Under the pieces are notes generated by a model. That model ran no database searches. It saw nothing but the letters and a program-made list of their open reading frames with translations, and had not been told where the DNA came from. A stretch of DNA of 64,000 nt from Rachicladosporium sp. CCFEE 5018 (lineage: Eukaryota > Ascomycota > Dothideomycetes > Cladosporiales > Cladosporiaceae): the NCBI GenBank assembly GCA_002077045.2, contig KZ111140.1, forward strand, positions 1,453,856-1,517,855. Direction: 5' to 3'. The number at the start of each line of letters is the position of its first letter. Position 1 is the first letter of the stretch. The translations under genes were made by a program, and so were the position numbers. Positions 10,434 through 22,684 of this stretch are shown here, one piece after another.

Positions 10434-12960
10434 CTAGATCAAGCAGCGGTTTCGAGATCCTTGAATAGCAAGAGCCGTACTATCTAATAGGTAAGCACGC
10501 AACACATGCGAGTGGCGATGCTCCATCAAAGTGCGCACACGTACATGTACGTAAGATCCAGGGCCAAATTGAAGACACTGTTGCCAGAGGCACATTGTTG
10601 CGGAGCATACCTTTTCAAGCGACAGCCAATCCTCGCCGGGCAGTGTTCGTGTAGCATATGCTTCGTTTGCCAGCTTGCCGTCGTGATATCGTATGAGCAC
10701 GTCCCTCAGTCTATCAAGTGCACCGTCGGCAGTATCTTGTACATGCTCGTGAAAGTCCGCCGCCTGACGTCCCAGGTGTAGTTCGCGGGACTCAGTCGAA
10801 CAAGTCTCACCTGCGCGCTCAGCAGCTTCTGGAACGTCTTGAGCTCGTCGCAACCTTCAACCCAGGCCGTAGCCGCGTCCTTGCGATGTCGGAAGACGTA
10901 GTCGTATGCGGTCCTATGTATCCAGTTGAGAACCGCGCGTCGTAGGAGGCGAGCATATTTAGTCCGCTCTGGTCATAGGCACTTCCCTCAGACTCTGAAA
11001 GTTCGATCAGACCTTTACTCCTTGCCAGGACATGCTTCTTGGCCTGAGCGCACTGCGCGACAAAATCGACCAAGCTTTCAGGGGTCTTGTCAGTCGTAAC
11101 AGGTGCGATCGTAGCTACACTTAAGCCCATGTGAGTGCTCCTCCTCATACAATACATTCCTCGAAAGTAGAAAGCCAAACTGTGCTGGTGCTCGGGATCT
11201 ACCTCACCGATCATACTCGCTATAAGGTTGTGTATCTCCAACGGCATTCGGACCAGTCGTTTGCGCAGCATTACTGTGTTATCGCCCGCTATATGCCCTT
11301 TCATCAGTGAATCTGTCACAAGCATTGCCCATAAAAAGACACCACTGCTCTTATTTACTACATCTCTGGCAAAGGCGCCCGTCAGAGCGCATGAGGCCGC
11401 GCCCGTCAGAACTCACGACGCCGTGCACAGCTTGGTGTAAACGTACCGGTGAATGTCTTCGAGATTGAGATCCTCAAGCCGCAGACCAGGCAAGGACGAC
11501 AACCTGTGCGCCAGGATCGTCTCTGGGCGACTGGCGATACACATCTTGCGCATGGTGCCACTGGCAAGGACGCCCATAACCTCAAGCAACTGATCGTAGT
11601 CACCTTCAAGCTCGTCAAGCCCGTCAATTACCATGAAGACGCGCACATTATGCAAGAGTCGGAGTGCTCTTCGAATAGCTCCTAGAAGATTCCCCTCCGT
11701 CCACACGGGGGGATTGCCATAGAACGAAGCCAGTTTATCGACGACACGGGATCTCGCACGGCACAGCTGGTGCAGAATCGATCGTAGCAAGCCAGTGATG
11801 TGGGTTTGGAGCCACGAACCCGCACGCCAGAAGAAGGACCCCACTTTGATGTACGCCTGATTTCCAGCCCACGACTCCAAGGCTTCATCAAGGCGTCGGT
11901 CGCCATTGATGAACGCCATCAGCGTAGACTTCCCTGATCCAGCTTTGCCACTGACCCAGTAGGTGGATTGATTACTGTGTAGCCACTGACGGAGCGTTAC
12001 TCGGGATAACGCTTGACCACTAGTGCGTTGTTGATCGTACGACTTGTCAAAGATCCAATCATATGTTCTAGCCAAGGCAGACTTGATCGATGCCTCGCGG
12101 CGTTCCATATCCTCGAAGTGCAGACTCTTGAGGAAGCTTTCACGCTGACGTATCTCATTTGCCGATGCTAGGTCCCCTCGAACCGCGGTAGTGGCTTCAT
12201 CCATATCGTGCTGCAGACGATCATGCTCACCAGTCACGCGAAGCTGTAACTGCGACAGTTGGTCAATTGTCTCACCATGGGCTATGGTAACTTGGCTACG
12301 GGTCTGACCGTGTTGCGCAGCTGAGGAGGTGGCCATCTCCAACAAACGGTCAATTGTCTCAGCGTGCTTCGATGCTGCGGCATCTACTGTCTGCTTGATA
12401 CCCGCCCTGATATCGGTGTGGAGCGAGCCGATGTCGCTGCGAGTCTGAACATTTTGAGCAGTTGCAGAAGTAGCCATCTGAGCTAAGCGATCGGTGGTGT
12501 CTGCATGCCTGTTCACAGCATTGTCCGGAAGCTGCTGGACTTTGACGCGCATGTCAGCGCTCAATGCTAGATCGAGTAACCTTTGATAGTCTTTCAACGC
12601 ATTGGCGAGCTTCTCGATGGTTTTTCTGCTCCTCATCGCTCGCATCGAAACGCGAAAGACCGAGGCCTTCCCAGAGGCAGCGCCCTTGACGTGCTGCAAC
12701 ACTGCGAGTAACTCATTGCCGGTTCCGCTACACTTGATGCCTACTTCATTGATTCGACGACCGCCCGCAGTACTGGAAGGCGTGCTAGGCAGGATCTTCT
12801 GTATGTCCTTCGACTCTTTGATGTAGCGTTCCAGCTGCGTATTACCATCAGTAGCACCGTTGTCCCGGATCTCTTTGCAGATCCGAAGGGCCTCAACGCC
12901 CAATTGCAGGAATTGAGCGGACGCAGCGGCTACGCCCAGCACCACTAGGGCCTCCGCCAT
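10434..12960 (-). CDS. NACHT-domain NTPase (fungal NLR-like)
   Basis: STAND-class ATPase of the type linked to fungal non-self recognition and regulated cell death. The model is exons 11417-12960, 11019-11365, 10811-10968 and 10434-10763, with GT-AG introns of 51, 50 and 47 bp, giving 792 residues. The N-terminal helical domain (MAEALVVLGVAAASAQFLQL) resembles the usual N-terminal domain of these proteins. Three imperfect repeats of a DRLxxMATS-type segment follow (about 150-240). Then come FLKSLHFEDMERRE, Walker A GKAGSGKST (about 337), Walker B VFMVIDGLDELEGD (about 449), SSGVFLWAMLVTDSLMKG, and NWIHRTAYDYVF of the winged-helix-like region. Splicing intron 10969-11018 restores frame but removes GLIEL, often conserved here, so a frameshift is the alternative. 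The C-terminus is uncertain and no ankyrin or WD repeats are visible. Confidence 0.8.
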
Positions 12961-15110
12961 GCTTGATGGCGTCCTGAGGGCCTATACTGCGCTCCGCTCA
13001 CGAGTGAGGGGCACGAACGTGCCTACGAGAGTATATTTGCTGGAACAGCCTTTACGCTGCAGCTGGATCTGGATGATGCGCCCAGCTAGCACCACACCAC
13101 ATTGAGTGTCAGTGAGAAGCCATCTGACATGCACCAATGAATGGGGTCCCAAGGATCCTCGACATCGACCCTGTTGACCCTGACGCGATTGTGGCCTATA
13201 GCTTCGTAGGATTCGAGATCGTCCTTGAGAAATGCCTTGTCAAGGTCAATCTGCTACGAGTCGTGCTGTCGATTTGGGGCGGTTCACGTCACGCTCCCAC
13301 GAGCTGAGGAAGAACGCACACAGCTGCTGCCTGCGAGCGGTAGAAACCGTTGGACTCGAGGAGCGCAGGACAAGATGACAGCAGTCCCGGCGAAACATCT
13401 TGCGATGCTTTGTCAGAGGCACAGCCTTGCTGCCGTTCCATTATGCCTCGCCTGCGCCCGCGAACCAATGCCGCCTCGGCACATTCTCGGCACGTCGCCG
13501 TAACTCACGTTGGCAAGACTTGCGAACGCGTTGATTCTGTCGCGTCGCTTTCAAAGCAATGCGGCGCATCCAGGCAATCGCTATCAAGGGCTGTGAGGAG
13601 ATGACTGACACCTGGAAGCGCTCCGATCAGCCGAGTGTTCTGCGGTGCCCCTGCGATGGCCCTCCGATGCCTCTGCGTCTGCGATGCGACTTGAATTGAC
13701 GGGCCGATGCGACGCCGCTGGCTGCTCTGTAGATCTCCAAACACTTCGAAGCTGCGTGTAAGCAGCGTGAGCGAATTGCGACGGTCGCACTTGCCATCTA
13801 TCTGCCAGACCTTCGCAAGCGGTACCGTATGCTGGTCCTGAATCTACGCACGCGCTACAGCTACGAGCAAAGTCCATACCAGTAAGTGAACCTCCAAGAT
13901 TGAGTGCTATCGACGCTTGAGATAATTTGATCTGCCATCGCCCATGTCACGAGCGCCATAGTTGGAAACGTAAAGTGGAGCAGTTGGACATACACCATAT
14001 ACCACGGGTTATAAGGCGCATAGCTCTCAAAGTGTCTGCATATCTATGTATACTTGGGCTACGCTTGAATTGAATGGACGACTCTTCTGCTACGTCGCGT
14101 TGATATATTTACCTTCTCTTGAGAGCGTGAGATACTCTTACCCTAGATCTTGTTCATGTCGTCCCGACGCGTTGATGCTGAGTGCCATGATCCTCCTTGT
14201 ATGATACTACTGCTAGCTATAAGCTCCTCGCATCTAGGACCAGCCCGTTCACGGCATACAGATCTGGGTCGAAAGTGGCAAGAAAGGAGCGGTGGCGGCG
14301 AGAGTTGCGATAGCAATGCAACGAGCGAAGGGAATGTTTATATTTTGTCCTAGCACTTTGAGCCATTAAGTTACCGGAACACCTGCTGCTTAGGGCAGAT
14401 TGGGTTCAAGACGAAGTTAGAGACAAGCATCGCGAGAAATCCGAAGATAGTCGGAGCCGTGTTGTGCAGCTTGCGTTCGGCTGGGGAAAGGACTGATGCT
14501 GGAATCGGAAGAGGTGTAAGGCTACAAGCAATCACAAAAGTTTTAGTGCGATGGTCTGGACTGCAAATTATTGTGCTGTTCGGCATGCGTTTCTGTTCAG
14601 CATGCGCTCGATGATGCGCGGCAAACGTTAACGGAACGTGCTGCACGACAACCATGCCGGTCTGTATGTTGACTCCTGGAGCAGCAGCAGCTCACTTGCA
14701 CCTTAGGAGTCCCGGCTTCCTTGGCCTTGGAAGCGCATGCTGGCGGCATCAAAAGTCGGATAGTCGCGGGCTGAATGCGGCCGTGCAGTTACATTAGATA
14801 ACGAGCTGTGTATGCGTCGATCTTTCGATCTACGAGTAGGTCAGCATGCGACACCATGCTTGAGGAAACGCACGATGCCCACCTTCGTTTAGCTTACTCC
14901 CTCTTACCGACACATGTCGGCACCTGCCTTGCTTGCTCCCACAATGTGCGCTTCCGCCACCCCTGACGTGCTTGGCTACAGGATGCAGTGGCAGTCGAAG
15001 CTGCGGTTGCGGACACAAAGGCATGCACGGCCTAAGGGCCCACCTCAAGGCCAGGTCTGCTCCGAGTCCATGTCTATGCTTCCCAGAAATCACCACATCC
15101 GGTGAACTGC
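12961..15110. other. Gene-poor stretch
   Basis: About 2.1 kb without a supported gene. Short open frames occur on both strands (for example 13505-13877 and 14371-14655), none with recognisable domains or convincing splice structure. It separates the NACHT gene from the housekeeping gene RBM8A. Confidence 0.5.
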
Positions 15111-15652
15111 TCACTCGGCGTCACTCTCCTCGTCCTTCTCCCTCCTCGTCCCAGGGCTGCGACTGCGCCTCCTGTCCGGCTTCTTGCCACCTCGGGGCGC
15201 TCTAGCAGCCTTGCTAGGTGGCGGACGCACGAACGCAAAGTCCACGTTGACCGTCTGCTCGAGCAGCTTCTCCCCATTCGCGCCCTCGATCGCAGCCTTA
15301 GCCTCGGCCAATGTCGGATACTCGATGAGGACGTAGCCCTGTGTCCCAACCGTGTCAGCACAGTGCCCTCGCAGTATGCGCTCCTCAAAACAAGACAACC
15401 CACCTTCACATATCCCGTCCTCCGATCCAAGTTCATGTGCAAATTCTTCAGCTCCCCAAACTCCCCAAACAAGTCCTGGATGTCCTCCTCGGTCGCCTCC
15501 TCGTGCACGTTGGTGACAATGATGATCCATCCCTCGATGCTGCGGACTGCCGCTGCCTTGTCTGCGGTTTGGGTGTTGTTTGCAGTGGGTGCGGACGATT
15601 TCGCGTCGACGGGGGAAGCGGGCGCGTCGATGTCCATCTCGGTGTCCGCCAT
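15111..15652 (-). CDS. RBM8A: RNA-binding protein 8A (Y14, exon-junction complex)
   Basis: Y14 pairs with Mago in the exon-junction complex deposited on spliced mRNA. Exon 1 is 15404-15652, the intron is 15339-15403 (65 bp, GTGGGT to CACAG) and exon 2 is 15111-15338, giving 158 residues. The start MADTEMDIDAP is chosen because the single RRM follows after an acidic leader; in-frame upstream codons do not look conserved. RRM segments are EGWIIIVTNVHEEATEED (RNP2 strand) and TGYVKGYVLIEY formed across the splice (RNP1), then LAEAKAAIEGANGEKLLEQT. The C-terminal RS/RG tail (KPDRRRSRSPGTRR) is typical of the family. The short length and domain order make the call firm. Confidence 0.93.
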
Positions 15653-16343
15653 GATGCGCGAGTGTTGAGGTGCACTGGAGGAAGCGTGTAGTAGACGTGG
15701 AGTGCGGGTGTCGTGGTCGAGAAATGTTGGACCTCTCGCTATGAAACATCGAAGCTCAATTGCGCCAAGCTCCATAGGCGCGGCCGCTTTCCGCGGTGAG
15801 CGCCTCACACATCAAACCTCTCCTCTAAGGTGTGCTTCACTTACTATTCTACCAACTTCCTCGCTTTGCACTGACCGACGTCATTGGTGGAGAGTCAAGT
15901 CGACAGCAGCGATAGTAGTATGGCTAGGTATCGGCTACACTCTCTTTACCACTAGCGACCAAGTCGCTGGGCTGGAACCCCCGTCCAATCCTGCTCATAA
16001 TTCTTCACTTCCCTTCCTCCCACATACGCAAGCACCTCCCCTCCAGCTGCTCCTCCACCAGGCATCCCCACGAGATCTCTTCACGGAGAGCAGTCTGTCA
16101 GCGTCGCGTCTTGTGACCTGACTACGCTGTGAGCTGGAGCCGGTAGCAGCCATGCCTTCTGGATTTGGCTGAGACGTGTTTGCGAGAATGAAAAGGACCT
16201 TCATAGTTCACACCATTGCCCGCCTCGGCGATGTGTTGGCGGGTGTGACTCCTTGCGTACCGACAAATCATTGCTGACTTGATGAGAACGGAGGCGGATG
16301 GTGTTGATGAGCTTCTTGGCGGGTATATGCATCTATGTATCTA
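15653..16343. other. Intergenic between RBM8A and Nudix genes
   Basis: Holds the RBM8A promoter side and the 3' flank of the Nudix gene. No gene is recognised. Confidence 0.5.
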
Positions 16344-17602
16344 TCACAGCTTCGCACCACCACTTCCGTCCATGGCCTCACTTCTACTGATGACAGCCAC
16401 TCTTCTCGGGCCGTCCTTCTTGAACTCGACTAGCACGCATTGATTCTTGAGTCCTTTGCGACCACTGCCTTCAGCCTCGAGCTCAGGTCCTGGTCGGTCG
16501 AGCCCGAGCACGTTCCGCCCGTCGTCTCTCTTCTCACCCGTACGAGGTGGCTGTACTGTGGGTGAGATGCACATGTCCCGCCAGCTTATGCCGCCCTCCT
16601 CGCAAGCCGGTGGTCTGCTGATGAATTCGAGTAGGCGTTGTCGCCTCGAGTCGAGCTCTGCTTGCGGCACTGCTTTCCGCGAGATGCTGGCGTAGTCCGT
16701 CGGCGACGCAAGAGCGTCCAGATGTTGCGCTGCTTGATGTAGGAGGAAGAATTGCGGCGGAAACAAGATTATACGCCCTTCCTGCGCCAACCTGAGCCAT
16801 GCTGATGCGGGCAGAAAGCGTGCGGTTGTATGCTCAAGGCCACCGTCGGGAGTAGGTGTAGGTATCTTGACTTCTGGCGGCTCATCCTGACCACCGGTAG
16901 AGTCCGTAAGGGGCGTGCTGGACGATGTTGGTAGGCAGTACACGTACATCTGCGTCGTGAATCGCTTCGGGACATTTGTAGGCGTCACCCATCTCGTGAA
17001 GGGTGTGAGGCCATCTGTTGAGCAGCACAACAGAATCAGCCATGCTCCCTCCCCATGCGCGCAAAACTCCACCTACCTAGATCTGCACTCCCGCCCTTAC
17101 TTTCCAGCCACTCCCCAAACCTCACCTTGTTTCCATGCACCTCCCTTCGCCCTTTCACCATCTCCTCTTCGCCCAGCTCCAATAACCTACCATCCTTGCC
17201 CTTCGCCAACAAGATCCCGCTCTCCTCGAACGTTTCCCTCACGGCCGCCTCCCGATACGCTCTCCCGTCCACGTGCCTCTCCTTGTTCCCTACAGCAGGT
17301 ATATTTCGCTCATGGTATGACGACAGATTACCTCCAGGAAAGACGTGCGCTGAGGCGAAGGAGCTGGAAGCTTTTACGCGTTGGAGAAGCAGGACGTGGT
17401 TCTGGGGCGAGAGGAGCAGGACGGAGGAAGAAGGCGAGGGGACCGCGGGAAATTTGGACTTGGACATTGTAGAAGGCTTGAAGCCGTTTGAGAGGGTTTG
17501 AGCGGCGATTGCTGAGCTTTCTGGACTGATCGAGGATGCGAAACTCCGGGCACTGTAAGGAGACGTGAGGCGTCGAAGAGGTACGAGACGCAGAGAGCGC
17601 AT
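16344..17602 (-). CDS. Nudix hydrolase, NUDT19-like
   Basis: Exon 1 is 17077-17602, the intron is 17015-17076 (62 bp, GTAGGT to AACAG), exon 2 is 16344-17014, giving 398 residues. The Nudix region reads VFPGGNLSSYHERNIPAV, then YREAAVRETFEESGILL, holding the catalytic REx2EExG core. As in NUDT19-type proteins the insert between the GG and the Nudix helix is long, and the second half (LTPFTRWVTPTNVPKRFTTQ) matches that subfamily, whose members hydrolyse CoA derivatives in peroxisomes or mitochondria. The N-terminus is rich in Arg/Ser without acidic residues, a plausible mitochondrial presequence; a second Met at MSKSKFPAV could be used instead. The protein ends in GGAKL, a weak match to a PTS1-like tripeptide (AKL). 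Confidence 0.88.
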
Positions 17603-18926
17603 AGCGCTACATGATATCGTCTACGCGTCTTTCATCTTGCGTAGTCTGATACTCGACCTTTACTACGCGGGGACATGTTTGGCCCGACAGCCGAGGCATG
17701 GGAGAGCTTGGCTTGTTGAGGTCAGCGCTGACTGTCGCACCTCCTGGAGCATAGAGAAAGGAAGTCGCAGGTGCTACACCAAATCGCACAAACATGGGTT
17801 TGTTGTGCCACCATGCGAATATCTGCGCCAGCACGACAAGCTGGCCATACTACGCGCGTCAAGATCTTACCTTACCACCATATCCGAACGCCGATGACAG
17901 CGCGGCGACATAGCGGTCTATTCACACGCCTTTGCTATCTCCTATCGTAGCTGCCAGACCGCACGAGGACTACTCTGTGTATGGAGCAGCATACTCGCTC
18001 GAACGCTCCTGCGCGCACGCAACGAAGACTGGAACACGCTCCTCAGCGATACAACGGGCTGTGCTTATCGACCATGTGTAATCTGCGACCTCTGCCCAGC
18101 GGCAGGTAATGCCACGCGTGCCCCTGCAGCCACGAGATAAGGGATCTTGCGCCGCTGGGATTACACCATACCTTTGCCAATCGCAAGCATCTGCTGATTG
18201 CAAGTTTCCACAGCGAACATGTCCATGCTCTGCCTTCTCTATGCTAAGAGATGCTTGGTGCTCTAGCACGTGGGGAGGAAAGGCTTGGTGAAAGGCTATC
18301 TTCGCCAACAGCTTCAGAGTTCGAGAGCTTACAACAGAGGCGCAATGGTCGTAGCACTACGACGCCTTATTCCACTCCAATCGCTGAGTGGAACCGCGAT
18401 CGGCACAGTTGTAGCATCCTTCTCTTTTCTTCCTCAGACTGTCTAAAACATCACACAAAACCTCATTCCACTAGCACGGCTGCTCGGGCCAGGCCTTCGC
18501 CAGGCACGATCAGGCCAATCCTCCCGATGCGAGTCACTGATAAGCATCTGCCATGCCATTTGACGCAACACACGCGTGGCACACACTCCATCAGAGTTTA
18601 GCGAAAGCACTCCTTCGCCATCTGCCTCATTGTCGCTAAATCGCGCAACTCCGGTCCCCCATTGGTCAATGTCCCATCTATCTCTACAATGATCTCCCCA
18701 TGGGCGACGACCATGACAGTAAGAGGATGGCGCGGCACTCGCCTGTGCCGCAACCCACTGTGCTGGGAGGAGGATACTTGATTACCTGCAGCACCCCTTG
18801 CCGGCTGGCTTGCGGTACCAGCAGAAACAACTCCTGTGCGACGTCGAGCTGCACCTCGAGTACAAGAAGCTTTCACATCCGCACGCGCCTCGCTTTACGT
18901 GGCTTGCGCAAGTCCAGACTTCCACG
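17603..18926. other. Intergenic, divergent promoters of Nudix and AMT genes
   Basis: About 1.3 kb between divergently transcribed genes. Several short frames exist but none is supported. An in-frame upstream ATG at 18798 would extend the transporter by 43 non-hydrophobic residues and is not preferred. Confidence 0.5.
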
Positions 18927-20515
18927 ATGTCTACCGTCAACCTCGTCACCCCGGACTGGCTCGACACTGGCAACAACAGCTGGCAACTGACCGCAGCATC
19001 CCTTGTCGCTCTTCAATCAGTCCCAGGTCTCTGCCTGTTGTACGCCGGTCTCGTCAAGAAGAAATGGGCCATCAACTCCATGTTCATGGTCTTCTATGCC
19101 TTCGCCATGGTCCTCGTTGTCTGGACGATTCTTGGTTACGAGGCTGCCTTCGGCGTGAAGATGCTGCCCTTCGTAGGCGTGCCAAAACCTGTGCTGGCTA
19201 TGAACATGCAGCTGACGCAGAGTACGCTGCCGAGCGCGAACTTGTCGCAGAACTTTCCGCTGTCGACGATGGTGTATTTTCAATTTGCTTTCGCGGCGAT
19301 TACCTTGGCACTCATTGCGGGAGCATACTTGGCTAGAATGAACTTCACGGCTTGGATGATCTTTGTGCCGTTGTGGTTGCTGTTCAGCTACTGCGTTGGA
19401 GCTGTAAGTGTCATGAACTCCGACTCCGATCGCACGTCAATCACGCTAACCACTGTACAGTACAGCATCTGGGGCGGTGGCTTCCTCTTTCAGATGGGCG
19501 TGATCGACTACTCTGGAGGCTATGTCATTCATCTCTCCTCTGGCACCGCAGGTTTCGTCGGTGCATGGTGGATAGGACCCCGACTGCAATCTGATCGCAA
19601 GAATTTCCAGCCTAACAACATCCTCTTCGTAATGCTTGGCGCTGGTATTCTTTGGATCGGCTGGAACGGGTTCAACGGAGGTGTAAGTTGCTGTTCATTC
19701 ACTCCGAGTCGACCCATAACTGACAGTACCCTGTCTAGGATCCGTATGCCGCCTCCCCCGACGCCGGCGTCGCAGTACTCAACACCAATCTCTGCACAGC
19801 CGTCAGCCTCCTGACCTGGACTTGCATGGACTTGATCTTCTACCGCAAGCCCTCAATTATCGGCGCCATCAACGGCATGATTACTGGCCTCGTTGGCATC
19901 ACGCCCGCAGCAGGCGTTGTGGCAGGCTGGGGCGCTATAATCATTGGTGTGTGCACTGGTATCATTCCATGGATTAGCATGAACATCGCGGGCAAGAGGA
20001 TGAGGTTGTTCACGCATCACGTGGACGATACGTTGGGCATCACGCACACGCATATGGTCGCCGGATCGCTGGGCGGGTTCTTGGTGGGCTTGTTTGCCAC
20101 TAGCGAAGGCTGCGCTGCTTTCGGCATCACCAACCCGGGAGGCGCCATCGACGGCAACGGCAAGCAAGTTTGGCTGCAGATCGTGGGCATCTTGTTCGTC
20201 GTCGGGTGGAACGCAGTGTGGACTTCGCTCATCATGTGCTTCATTAAATATGTTTGTCGCGTTCCACTGAGGATGAGCGAGGAGGACATGCTGATTGGAG
20301 ACGATGCCATTCATGGCGAGGAAGCTTACTGCTTCTCCGATGATGTGGACGGGTTGGTCCCGACTATCACCCAGGAGCAGCGGGCGCATGAAAGGATGAG
20401 CCATGATGCTGAGAGGGTGAGAGTCCTTGTGGGCAGAGATGTGGAGATGGGTAACGGCAGTGGTAACAGCGGAGAGCATGGCAAGATTGATGGAGGTGAG
20501 GTCAAGATGGACTGA
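18927..20515 (+). CDS. Ammonium transporter (AMT/MEP family)
   Basis: Plasma-membrane ammonium uptake channel. Exons are 18927-19403, 19461-19682 and 19739-20515, with introns of 57 and 56 bp (both GTAAGT), giving 491 residues. The model restores the family core SIWGGGFLFQMGVIDYSGGY, followed by VIHLSSG, which carries the first pore histidine. The second pore histidine lies in GITHTHMVAGSLGGFLVGL. About eleven hydrophobic segments are visible, starting with an extracellular N-terminus that has an NNS sequon (MSTVNLVTPDWLDTGNNSW). The hydrophilic C-terminus is long. Expression of such genes is usually nitrogen-repressed, but I did not establish GATA sites here. It heads a run of nitrogen- and aldehyde-stress genes. 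Confidence 0.95.
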
Positions 20516-21538
20516 TAAGGAGGGGAATCTGTTGGTGTGAGCTTCTGAGATACCTGAGCATTGTGCAGACCGCTGCGAACCCGACCCGATGCATCTGCGT
20601 GTCCCAAACTGCGTCTTCCTTGCCTGCCGCTTGCTGACACGCGTGCCGGAGTCGAGCCGCTTTGATCACTCATCAAGGTGCTCGTTCTTGATAACATCCC
20701 GATGTCGTCAATTGTTTCTCACCTCCCCATACATCATCTTGCGATTTGCGTGCTTGCACTCGTTCCTCTGTCGGACTCTTTTCTCGCTGTCGCCGTCCCC
20801 GTTCATCGTGCTATTTACAATCTCGCAAGACGCGTTCGATCACGGTACTGTAGAAACCCTCTCTCGGGTGGTTGCACGCTTGTTGCGTCCGCAACAGCAC
20901 GTCAATGCCAGTTGATGCATGAGTTCCGCTGCTCGATCATCTAAGCGCAAACTGGGAGGCCCAAGGCGTCATCTGGCTCGCCGACTCAACGACTGCTGCT
21001 TCAGAAGCCTCAGGCACACTGCAAGGCACGGACAATGGCAGGGCCGCGACTTCTCGACTCCACTTGAGCTTCCATAGCTGCGAAGTCGGTACTTGCACGT
21101 ATTTGGAATGATGGAGCTTCAGCATGACGTTCTTGAGATCTACAGACTGCAATGCTATCGGCTGGAGAAAGTGGCTGCTTGGATGTGGATATTGGCCTAC
21201 ACCAACAAGGGACTGAGATGTGGCCCGGCAGCTGCTCCGTCTCCTCGAGAGCACCGAGATGCATATTTGCTCAAACCCGACTCTGAGCGGTCGAGACAGC
21301 CGGCACCTAGCGGAGTTAGATACGCTCAGAGAGTGATGGGCGCTGACCAGCGATCGCCCACCTGGAACGGTAAGTGTATCCGCTATTTGACATCACTTTC
21401 TGGACCACGGAACCTTTGGCCCTTCAATGGCGGGGTCAATAATATATGCCTTTCTTGTCCCCTAACAGTGTGTCCTTCTTCTCTACAATTCACTCCTCCA
21501 AGTCCATTCCGATCATACTCACAACCAACATTACAATC
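20516..21538. other. Intergenic
   Basis: About 1 kb with no supported gene; pyrimidine-rich near both ends. The final 100 bp is CT/CA-rich, as is common just upstream of fungal start codons. Confidence 0.5.
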
Positions 21539-22127
21539 ATGTCCAAGACCTACGATGCAAAGTGCCACTGCGGCCACCACCAGTGGCAGTGGACCCTAGA
21601 GGCCGACAAGCAAGCACATATCCTTTGGTACGATATTCGTTTCTAGGCTTGAAAGCGCCTCGCGTCGTCGTTAGACGTGGCGAGGCTCTAGTTAATCTCC
21701 TTACTAACCGTACCCAGCCATTGCGATACCTGCAAGATCCTCTCCGGCAGCGTCTACACCCTCAACCAGATCGTGCCCAAGTCCGCTCTCAAGATCACCG
21801 CCGGCGGCGAGCCCTCCAAGTACTCGTACAAGGGCGACTCCGGCAACAGCGTGGACTGCTACTACTGCCCTCACTGCACTACGCACATCTACCACCACCA
21901 GTACGTTTACACCCAGCATGACTCGAGACTGAGGGATGTGTAAGGAGCGACGGCAGACTGACAATCACAACAGGCAAGTCATGGGCCCAGACACCATTAT
22001 CGCGAGGACCGGTATCCCCGCTGAGGCAAGGAAGTCCTTCCCCGTTGGCGCCGAGATCTACGGCAAGGCGAAGTTGAGCTGGGAGCCCGAGATTGCGCAG
22101 ACCTTTGAGACTCTACCTCCATCATAG
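21539..22127 (+). CDS. GFA-family zinc protein (DUF636, CENP-V/GFA fold)
   Basis: Exons are 21539-21627, 21718-21900 and 21974-22127 (introns 90 and 73 bp), giving 141 residues. Cysteine motifs appear in the order expected for the glutathione-dependent formaldehyde-activating family: KCHCGHHQW at the N-terminus, HCDTCK right after the first splice, then CYYCPHCTTHIYHHQ. These bind two zinc ions. The name reflects the founding member; most paralogs have unknown substrates, so activity on formaldehyde is not shown here. It sits 558 bp upstream of an aldehyde dehydrogenase on the same strand. Confidence 0.88.
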
Positions 22128-22684
22128 ATCAATCAGAGCTGAGTGCTTGCGCGCAGTATGCTATCCGTTATTGACGGCCGCACGCGCGGAGAAAAGAAGG
22201 AGCAATGGATGACTCGTAGGAGATGAGAATATAACGAGCAACATACTACCTTCCTCTGCAACTCCCATGCTCTCCGCGCAGAAGCATCCCGCCTGTATGC
22301 TCACACTTGCATGCTCTCCGGGCTCGGCTCCTACCAAGCTTGTTGCATGATGTCTTGTTCATGTATCAAATATTTCCTATTCGAAGCCCGAATCCGCCCC
22401 GCCACCCCGCATGTCCAGCTCTCTACACCTGTCCTTGATATTTGCCGCTCTGCAGCTCCGGAAGCCAATGACCGCACTTTTCCACAGAACACCATCACGT
22501 CGTTGCAACGCGGCGGGGCTAGACATTGGCGAACGTCCAGGCTCTTCGACACGGTAAGCAGAGAGTAAGATACTTCGCATCATTACCATATTCCTCGCGC
22601 TCTCACCGTCCCTACATCCCTTCTCGAGCTCCATCACCACTATCTCGCCTTCGTGCCTGATCGCCTTCATCTTCACCACTCATC
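22128..22684. other. Intergenic upstream of ALDH gene
   Basis: About 560 bp. The last 100 bp is strongly pyrimidine-rich, typical of a fungal core promoter and 5' UTR. No gene seen. Confidence 0.5.

Noticed and set aside
10764..11416. NACHT gene as a multiply frameshifted pseudogene
   Set aside because: Three GT-AG introns of 47-51 bp, the size seen elsewhere in this genome, restore one continuous frame. One of them remains debatable.
18797..18926. Upstream in-frame extension of the ammonium transporter
   Set aside because: Adds a basic, non-family leader before the usual N-terminus; the ATG at 18927 fits family length and topology better.
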